Below, piece after piece: positions 58,563 through 64,000 of a stretch of 64,000 nucleotides of DNA (the stretch's first letter is position 1; each line of letters begins with the position of its first letter). Source of the stretch: GCA-2861595 sp035526335 (lineage in GTDB: Bacteria > Actinomycetota > Acidimicrobiia > Acidimicrobiales > GCA-2861595); NCBI GenBank assembly GCA_035526335.1, contig DATLCN010000026.1, positions 1 to 64,000 of the forward strand, read 5' to 3'. The notes under the pieces are model-generated. The model was given only the letters and a program-made list of their open reading frames with translations, made no database searches and was not told where the DNA came from. A program made the position numbers and the translations under genes.

Positions 58563-59912
58563 ATGGGCGCCATGCCCCCGCGCTTCCGGCTCCTCGTCTC
58601 CGCCGTCCTGACCCTCGCGCTGATGGTCGTCGCCCGGCCGGCGACCGCCATCGCCGACCCGCGGCTCCCCGAACAGTGGGGGCTGGCCGCCATCGGCGCC
58701 CCCGCCGCGTGGTCCGTGGGTACGGGCAATGGCGTCACCATCGCCGTTGTCGACACCGGCGCCGACTTCGGGCACGAGGACCTGGGGCCGAAGCTCCTCC
58801 CCGGCCGCAACTTCGTCGAGCCGGGCGCGCCGCCCCAGGACGACCAGGGCCACGGCAGTCACGTGGCCGGCATCGCGGCCGCGGCCACCGGCAACGGAGT
58901 GGGCGTCGCCGGCGTGGCCCCGGGAGCCAGGATCCTGCCGGTCAAGGTGCTCGACTCGGGCGGGAGCGGTTCGGTGGCCGTGATCTCCGATGGCATCCGC
59001 TGGGCGGCCGCGAACGGGGCGCAGGTCATCAACCTGTCCCTCGGCCCCAATGCCGTTCTCGCCACCCTCTTCGGATCCGGCTTGGAGGACGCGGTCAACG
59101 ATGCCTGGAACATGGGCTCGGTGGTCGTCATCGCGGCCGGCAACGACTTCCTCTTCAGCTCGTCCTACTCCACCGTCAACGCCGTCATCGTCACCTCAAC
59201 CACCCGTGAGGACCGGCTGGCCAGCTCCTACGCCAGCGCCGTCGGTTCGGCCAAGTGGGGCATCGCCGCGCCCGGTGGGGCGGGCGGATCCAGCGCCGCC
59301 GACGACATCCTGTCGTCCTACTGGAGGGCGGGAGCGAGAAACTCCTATGAGTTCCTCGCCGGCACCTCCATGGCCACGCCCCACGTGGCCGGCGCCGCCG
59401 CCGTGCTCCGCGGTCTGGGTCTGAGCCCACAGCAGACGGTGGACCGGCTGCTGGCCACGGCCAAGGACCTCGGATCGCCGGGCCGGGACAGCACCTACGG
59501 CGCCGGCCGCCTCGACCTCGCCGCGGCCGTCGCCGCGGTCGCCCCCCCTGCGGTGCCCCCGGCCACCACTCCGCCCGGCCGTGTCGCCAGCCCGGCACCC
59601 GCCCCGGCACCCAAGACCCCGGCGGCGCCAGTGGCTCCCAGGCCCGCACCCACGCCTGTGGGCGTCCAGCAGCCCGCCACCACGGTGCCGTCGCCGGCAG
59701 AGGTGGCGGCCCCTGCCACCGGCACCCCCGCTTCGCCGCCGGCGCCGGCAGAGGTGGCCGCACCGCTGCCGGGCAGCCAGAAGCGAGCCTCCTCCAACAC
59801 CGGAGACCATGACGACGGGCGCCCTTGGCTTCCCCTTGGAGGCGCCACTGTCACCCTGGCCGGCTCGGGCTTGGCTCTGCTCTGGGTTCAGCGACGCTTC
59901 GGCTGGGCCTGA
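58563..59912 (+). CDS. Secreted, C-terminally anchored S8 (subtilisin-like) protease
   Basis: A 449-residue serine protease. Signal peptide (about 1-31, ending TAIADP), catalytic D64 (AVVDTGAD), H97 (GHGSHVAGIA), oxyanion N194 and S269 (GTSMATPHVAGAA). No propeptide inhibitor domain of typical size is present. A Pro/Ala-rich linker of about 100 residues precedes a C-terminal membrane segment (LGGATVTLAGSGLALLWVQR), an arrangement like mycosins but without type VII genes nearby. ATG 58563 is used; ATG 58572 is possible. Its 3' end overlaps dapE by 25 bp (convergent). Confidence 0.9.
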   Translation: MGAMPPRFRLLVSAVLTLALMVVARPATAIADPRLPEQWGLAAIGAPAAWSVGTGNGVTIAVVDTGADFGHEDLGPKLLPGRNFVEPGAPPQDDQGHGSHVAGIAAAATGNGVGVAGVAPGARILPVKVLDSGGSGSVAVISDGIRWAAANGAQVINLSLGPNAVLATLFGSGLEDAVNDAWNMGSVVVIAAGNDFLFSSSYSTVNAVIVTSTTREDRLASSYASAVGSAKWGIAAPGGAGGSSAADDILSSYWRAGARNSYEFLAGTSMATPHVAGAAAVLRGLGLSPQQTVDRLLATAKDLGSPGRDSTYGAGRLDLAAAVAAVAPPAVPPATTPPGRVASPAPAPAPKTPAAPVAPRPAPTPVGVQQPATTVPSPAEVAAPATGTPASPPAPAEVAAPLPGSQKRASSNTGDHDDGRPWLPLGGATVTLAGSGLALLWVQRRFGWA

Positions 59913-61018
59913 TCGGCCCGTAGTTCCACCGGACTCAACCCGGGTACCGTGGTCACCAGCGCCACCAGTGCCGCGTACACCTTGTCCAGCTCCCAACGCT
60001 CTACCCGCTCGTCGGCGGCATGGGCGAGGGAAGGATCACCCGGGCCGAAGTTGGTCGCCGGCACACCCCGGGCGGCGAAGAACGAGACGTCGGTCCAACC
60101 CAGCTTCGCCCTCGGAGTGGTTTTGGCGGCGGTGACGAGGTGCGCCAGTAGGGGGTGGGTCAGTCCGGGCAGCGCGCCCTGGGCGGCGTCGACCAGCTCG
60201 ACCCTGTCGCCATGGTCCTCGTCGACCGCGTCCCCCAGCAGCTCGCGCACGTGAGCCACGGCGTCCTCCACCGACCGATCGGGAGCGAAGCGGTGGTTGA
60301 GCACCACCCGCGCCTCGTCGGGCACCACGTTGCCGGCCACTCCGCCCTCGACGTGGACGGCCTGGATGGCCTCGGCGAACTCGCAGCCGTCGAGCACGGG
60401 GCGCCGGCCCGTGTAGGAAGCGCAATGGTCGAGTACCGGAGCGAGCCGGTGGATGGCGTTGCGTCCCTTCCACGGTCTCGCCGTGTGGGCCCGTTGCCCG
60501 GCCAGGGTCAGCTCCAGCCGGAGAGTTCCCTGGCATCCTGCTTCGATGGCTGCCGCGGTGGGTTCACCGAGCACGGCCGCATCGGCCTCCAGCAGGTCCG
60601 GGCGCTCGCCGGCGAGGGTACGCAGGCCGCTGAACCGGGACGCCACCTCCTCGCACTCGTAGAACACGTAGGTGAGATCGAGAGCCGGCTCGGCGATGGT
60701 GCGGGCCAGTTCCAGGAAGACGGCGCAGCCGGCTTTCATGTCGGCCGCCCCTAGCCCCCAGCAGACGTCGCCCACGATGCGGGCCTTCTCGTTCCCGTTG
60801 GCCGGCACCGTGTCGAGGTGGCCGGCGAGGACGAGACGGCTCGAGCGTCCGAGGTGGGTCCGGGCCACGACGTTGTCAGCGACCCGTTCCACCTCGAGCC
60901 ACGGCACCGCCCCCAGGACCGCCTCCACGTGATCGGCCAGCGCCTTCTCGTGGTGGCTCACTGACGGGATGTCGACCAATTGGGCGGTGAGCGCGAGCAG
61001 GTCTGCCACAGGCGTCAC
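59888..61018 (-). CDS. dapE: Succinyl-diaminopimelate desuccinylase
   Basis: A 376-residue M20 metallopeptidase removing succinate from N-succinyl-LL-DAP. LVLAGHLDTVPANGN has the first metal His and Asp, WGLGAADMKAGCAVFL the bridging Asp, FYECEEVAS the catalytic Glu and metal Glu, and FGPGDPSLAHAADERVER the last metal His; RAHTARPWKG is the dimerisation domain. GTG 61018 overlaps the dapD stop (GTGA), so dapD and dapE are one operon. Confidence 0.93.
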   Translation of the reverse strand: MTPVADLLALTAQLVDIPSVSHHEKALADHVEAVLGAVPWLEVERVADNVVARTHLGRSSRLVLAGHLDTVPANGNEKARIVGDVCWGLGAADMKAGCAVFLELARTIAEPALDLTYVFYECEEVASRFSGLRTLAGERPDLLEADAAVLGEPTAAAIEAGCQGTLRLELTLAGQRAHTARPWKGRNAIHRLAPVLDHCASYTGRRPVLDGCEFAEAIQAVHVEGGVAGNVVPDEARVVLNHRFAPDRSVEDAVAHVRELLGDAVDEDHGDRVELVDAAQGALPGLTHPLLAHLVTAAKTTPRAKLGWTDVSFFAARGVPATNFGPGDPSLAHAADERVERWELDKVYAALVALVTTVPGLSPVELRADQAQPKRR

Positions 61019-61842
61019 GTGGTGGCGCCGTGCTCGCGCAGGAGCGCCTCCAGCTTGAGCTTGTCGTGCTGCTCGCCCTCGGCGAGGGTCTTGAGGACCA
61101 GTACGCAGGGAAGCCCGTACTCGCCGCCGGCGAACTGCTTGCGCCGGGTGCCGGCGATGGCCACGGCGCGGTCCGGGATCGTGCCCCTCCCGACCTCCTC
61201 CCCTGTCTCCACGTCGATCACCGGAATCGACGACGAGAGGATGACGCCGGCGCCGACCTTGGCGCCCCGTCCGACGCGCGCGCCCTCCACGATCATGCAG
61301 CGACTGCCGATGAAGGCGTCGTCACCGATCATGACCGGTGCCGCCTGGGGCGGCTCCAGCACACCCCCGATCCCGACCCCACCCGAGAGGTGGACGTTGG
61401 CGCCGACCTGGGCACAGGACCCGACAGTGGCCCAGGTGTCGACCATGGAGTTGGCACCCACCCGGGCTCCGATGTTCACGTAGCCCGGCATCAGGGTGAC
61501 GCCGCGCTCGAGGAACGAACCCCAACGGGCCGAGCCACCCGGGACCACCCGCACGCCCGCCGCCGCGTAGCCGTGCTTGAGCGGGATGCGGTCGGCGTAC
61601 TCGAAGGGCCCGACCTCGGTGGTCTCCATGGCCGAGAGCCGGAACAGCAGCAGGATGGCCTGCTTGAGCCACCGGTTGACGACCACCTCCCCGGTGGCGG
61701 GGTCGAGCTCCGCCACCCGGACCTGGCCGCTGTCGAGCAGGTGGATGGCTTCGTGCACAGCCTTGGTGGCGTCGGCGTCACCGGGAGCCAGCTCCTCCCG
61801 GCGCGCCCACAACTCCTCGATCGTCGCTCGCAGCTCGGCCAT
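61015..61842 (-). CDS. dapD: Tetrahydrodipicolinate N-succinyltransferase, proteobacterial-type
   Basis: A 275-residue left-handed beta-helix transferase. GVRVVPGGSARWGSFLERGV, LMPGYVNIGARVGANSMVDT, WATVGSCAQVGANVHLSGGV and GIGGVLEPPQAAPVMIGDDA match the compact E. coli DapD. Most actinobacterial DapD are longer (over 310 residues) and divergent, so this form stands out. It uses succinyl-CoA and acts before DapC and DapE. ATG 61842 starts MAELRATIEELW. Operon with dapE. Confidence 0.92.
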   Translation of the reverse strand: MAELRATIEELWARREELAPGDADATKAVHEAIHLLDSGQVRVAELDPATGEVVVNRWLKQAILLLFRLSAMETTEVGPFEYADRIPLKHGYAAAGVRVVPGGSARWGSFLERGVTLMPGYVNIGARVGANSMVDTWATVGSCAQVGANVHLSGGVGIGGVLEPPQAAPVMIGDDAFIGSRCMIVEGARVGRGAKVGAGVILSSSIPVIDVETGEEVGRGTIPDRAVAIAGTRRKQFAGGEYGLPCVLVLKTLAEGEQHDKLKLEALLREHGATT

Positions 61843-61868
61843 GCGCCGAGGCTAGCGACGGGTCCGAC

Positions 61869-62774
61869 TCAGCCGCCGCACTCCTCGAAGCCGTACTCCT
61901 CGAACGGCTCCTCGGTGGCCTCGAAGCCTCTGTTCACGTCCTTGAAGGCGGCGTTGTAGGCCGTCTTGTCGCCGGCCTCGGCCGCGGCCAGGAGCTTTTC
62001 GATGGCCGGGTTCACCGCGTCGAGGCTGTCGATCAGTTCCTTCACCTTGGCTTCGTCGCCTGGGGGCGGAGTGAGGGCCCGCAGCTTGGCCACCTGATCG
62101 CGCTGGGAGGGGAGGATGACCTTGAGCGCCGTGGCCGCCTCGGGCAACTTGGCCGAGAAGACGGGGCCGAGCTTGGGCTCGACGATCTCGTCGGCCGCCT
62201 TGCACACCGCATCGCCCTGGTCCACGAAGGCCTGCTGCTCCGGAGTGAGCGGCGTCGCCGGGCCCTTGCCCTTGCCCTTGCCCTCGTCCTCGTCCTCGTC
62301 CTCGTCCTCCTCACCGCACACCTTGAACCCGTAGTCGCGGGAAGCCTTGTCCAGCGCCTCGAACTCATCGAAGTTCTCGAAGAAGGTCTCCTTGAACTTC
62401 TCCTCGTCGCCGGCCTTGGCGTGCTCGGCTGCGGTGGAGATGGTGGTTCCGAGCTTCTTGACTCGGGCGTTGATCTTTTCGATGACGGCGGCGTCGGCCT
62501 CGGGGCCCTCCAGGTCGGTGAAGTCGGCCACGAACTTCTCGGTCGCCTCGGCGACCTTCGGTAGCTCGGACTTGGCCACGGCCATGTCGACATCGGGGAA
62601 CTCGGCGAAGATCTTGTCGAACGTCGGATCCCCCTCCTCGTCGATGGCCTTGCACAGGGCGTCGCCCTTGGCGATGTACTCGGCCTTGGACAACTCCTCG
62701 TCACTGCCGCAGGCCGCCAGCACCATCGCTGCGGCCAGGCTGACGGCAATCGGTCCGATCGATCTCTTCCTCAT
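61869..62774 (-). CDS. Lipoprotein with duplicated helical domain
   Basis: A 301-residue lipoprotein: lipobox VLAAC, then two related halves each starting with a D-A-x-C-K-A helix (KGDALCKAIDEEGDP; QGDAVCKAADEIVEP) and ending with a Cys (DYGFKVCG; EYGFEECGG). The halves are joined by an acidic Glu-Asp repeat and a Gly-Lys repeat encoded by 6-bp units. Paired Cys in each half suggest a disulfide. No family name is recognised; similar duplicated helical lipoproteins occur in actinobacteria. ATG 62774 follows GGGGGAACC. Confidence 0.75.
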   Translation of the reverse strand: MRKRSIGPIAVSLAAAMVLAACGSDEELSKAEYIAKGDALCKAIDEEGDPTFDKIFAEFPDVDMAVAKSELPKVAEATEKFVADFTDLEGPEADAAVIEKINARVKKLGTTISTAAEHAKAGDEEKFKETFFENFDEFEALDKASRDYGFKVCGEEDEDEDEDEGKGKGKGPATPLTPEQQAFVDQGDAVCKAADEIVEPKLGPVFSAKLPEAATALKVILPSQRDQVAKLRALTPPPGDEAKVKELIDSLDAVNPAIEKLLAAAEAGDKTAYNAAFKDVNRGFEATEEPFEEYGFEECGG

Positions 62775-62880
62775 GGTTCCCCCATCGCTGAACATCGCCG
62801 CGCCGTCTGCGCGCGGGCGGGACCCTAGCCATCAGGGCCGGCCGAGTAAAGGACATGTTGATCAAAGGACAGGCACCGAG

Positions 62881-63300
62881 GTGGAGGCGGGCGATGCGCC
62901 GGTGGTGACGCTGCTCGACGCCGGCGCCGAGCCCCAGAAGAAGCTGCGCCTGGCCCTCGTGAAGGGCGCCACCCTGAGGGCTTCGTTGACTTTGAAGTTC
63001 GGCTTCGAGCTGGAGGCCCAGGGCAAGCCCCTGCCGCCCAACGCCATCCCGCCCATCCGGGTCGACCTCGGTGCCACCGTGAACGACCTCGAGGAGAACG
63101 GCGACGCCGAGGTCGGGTTCTCCTATGAGCGCATCGACGTCGTCGACGACGGCAGCGTCGACAAGGCGGTGATCGAGCAGGTTCGCAACAGCGGCCTCGA
63201 CAAGCTGGCCAACCTGACCGGCACGACCACGATCAGCCCTCGCGGCGTGGCCGTGGACAGCGGGCTCGGCGTCCCCGAGGACTCAGCCCGCTTTGGCCAG
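62881..63300 (+). pseudogene. Truncated DUF6263-like protein gene
   Basis: GTG 62881 opens a frame with TLLDAGAEPQKKLRLALVKG, a beta-rich middle and VNDLEENGDAEVGFSYERID, VRNSGLDKLANLTGTTTISP and RGVAVDSGLGVPE, like the end of a secreted actinobacterial domain (DUF6263-like by my recollection). The signal peptide is missing at the 5' side, and after PEDSA the frame has no stop and runs into the antisense of dapC, so the end given is the last coding-like position. Probably cut at both ends by rearrangement. Confidence 0.4.
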
Positions 63301-63999
63301 GCGCTCGGCGACCAGGGCCAGGCGCTCGACCGGCTGGACGAGGGCGACGCGTACATGGCCGGCGCCGGCGGCGCCGTAGAGGTCTCCAGGGCTCACCAGG
63401 CAGCCACCGTCGCGGGCGAGACGCTCAGCGAATCCCCAAGCGTCACCGTCGGGGGCCGGCGCCCACAGGTAGAACCCGCCCTCCGGCTCCGGCGCTTGGA
63501 CACCGATGTCGCCGAGAATGCCGGCGAAGACCTGGATGCGCTCCCGGTACAGACCACGCTGGGCCTCGACGTGGTCATCGTCGCCCAGGGCGACGGCGCC
63601 GGCAGCCTGTACCGGCCCCGGCACCAGCATCCCGACGTGCTTGCGCACCTCGGAGAGGTACTGCGTGATGTCTGCGTCGCCAGCGTAGAAGCCGGCTCTC
63701 AGGCCGGCGAGGTTCGATCGCTTCGACAGCGAGTGAACAGCGACGACGCCTTCCCTCCCGTGTTCCAGGATCGTCCGGCGGGTTGATTCCGGCTTTCCTT
63801 CTTCGTGACGGACGCCGGGGGCGGCCGGTTCTGTGGAGCCTTCATCGAATCCTGACCCTGGCTCGGTTACCTCATGGGGGACCCCGCGGATGGGCACTCT
63901 TCGGGCAGTTGCGTCTGTGGCGCCCCAAATGAACTCGACGTAGCACTCGTCGCTGAACACGGGCACGCCGTGGGCCCGGCCCCAGGCGGCGGCGGCGGC
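63283..63999 (-). CDS. dapC: N-succinyldiaminopimelate aminotransferase, 5' end cut by window edge
   Basis: The visible 238 residues are the C-terminal two thirds of a fold-type I aminotransferase: VPVFSDECYVEFIWG, the PLP lysine in VAVHSLSKRSNLAGLRAGF, GMLVPGPVQAAGAVALGDDD, YRERIQVFAGIL and GFYLWAPAPDGDAWGFAERL with a final VRVALVQPVERL. Its position before dapD and dapE makes DapC the natural call; a general aspartate-type aminotransferase is the alternative. Upstream part lies beyond 64,000. Convergent with the truncated gene on the other strand. Confidence 0.85.
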   Translation of the reverse strand, partial: AAAAAWGRAHGVPVFSDECYVEFIWGATDATARRVPIRGVPHEVTEPGSGFDEGSTEPAAPGVRHEEGKPESTRRTILEHGREGVVAVHSLSKRSNLAGLRAGFYAGDADITQYLSEVRKHVGMLVPGPVQAAGAVALGDDDHVEAQRGLYRERIQVFAGILGDIGVQAPEPEGGFYLWAPAPDGDAWGFAERLARDGGCLVSPGDLYGAAGAGHVRVALVQPVERLALVAERLAKAG

Positions 64000-64000
64000 G

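Noticed and set aside
62347..63786. 479-residue plus-strand frame
   Set aside because: Its first third is antisense to the lipoprotein and its last third antisense to dapC; only the middle (62,881-63,300) is coding-like.

Overview
High-GC actinobacterial chromosome segment. The gene content and style (MraZ-rsmH-fts/mur division cluster with SepF and DivIVA/Wag31, NrdR-LysM-LexA block, Bpa-type proteasome activator, Rrf2, DUF3040, MoxR-DUF58-transglutaminase block, GTGA/ATGA stop-start overlaps, frequent GTG and TTG starts) point to Actinomycetota. An Acidimicrobiia-like lineage is my inference and is not proved by anything in the sequence. No rRNA, tRNA or CRISPR array was recognised.

Layout. 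(1) Bases 1-4,800 are an accessory, decaying strip of low coding density: the 3' end of a DUF2442 gene, a lipoprotein gene broken by two frameshifts, a shrunken mercury-resistance operon (ArsR/CmtR-like regulator, a free-standing 53-residue MerA C-terminus, a frameshifted small membrane protein), a CBS-domain fragment, a 110-bp imperfect palindrome, an intact DUF433/DUF5615 toxin-antitoxin-like pair and a frameshifted PIN-domain relic. (2) 4,846-16,008: a two-component system, an unknown conserved gene, dnaE, a proteasome activator, a phosphatase/phosphodiesterase-family enzyme, an Rrf2 regulator, then rluD, lspA and a DksA/TraR-type zinc-finger protein. (3) 16,034-20,384: ileS, and convergent to it a gene for a membrane protein with a duplicated domain and a histone-H1-like tail. 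(4) 20,434-37,972, all on the minus strand and read leftwards: mraZ-rsmH-ftsL-ftsI-murE-mraY-murD-ftsW-murG-murC-murB-ftsQ-ftsZ-pgeF-yggS-sepF-yggT-divIVA. Its head carries a clear promoter with three 10-bp MraZ-box repeats. murF and ddl are absent from the cluster. (5) 38,076-45,550: lipoate-ligase-like, HNH, ROK kinase, then MoxR-DUF58-TgpA and DUF3040. (6) 45,610-51,397: a dinB relic, a giant 1,461-residue multicopper oxidase and a lipoprotein with two cupredoxin-like copper sites. (7) 51,544-64,000: housekeeping genes (PIG-L deacetylase, threonine aldolase, inositol-phosphatase family, PPi-type phosphofructokinase, RlpA, NrdR, LysM protein, LexA with three SOS boxes, S8 protease) and a lysine/mDAP block dapC-dapD-dapE.

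How it fits together. The window is dominated by envelope growth: mDAP synthesis (dapC/D/E), mDAP ligation (murE), lipid-linked precursor assembly (mraY, murG), septal synthesis (ftsW/ftsI/ftsL/ftsQ), Z-ring assembly and anchoring (ftsZ/sepF) and polar growth (divIVA). DNA-damage control (lexA with an adjacent LysM gene), dNTP control (nrdR) and replication (dnaE) are nearby. The most unusual locus is the giant multicopper oxidase with its two-site cupredoxin lipoprotein, which looks like a surface metal- or electron-handling system.
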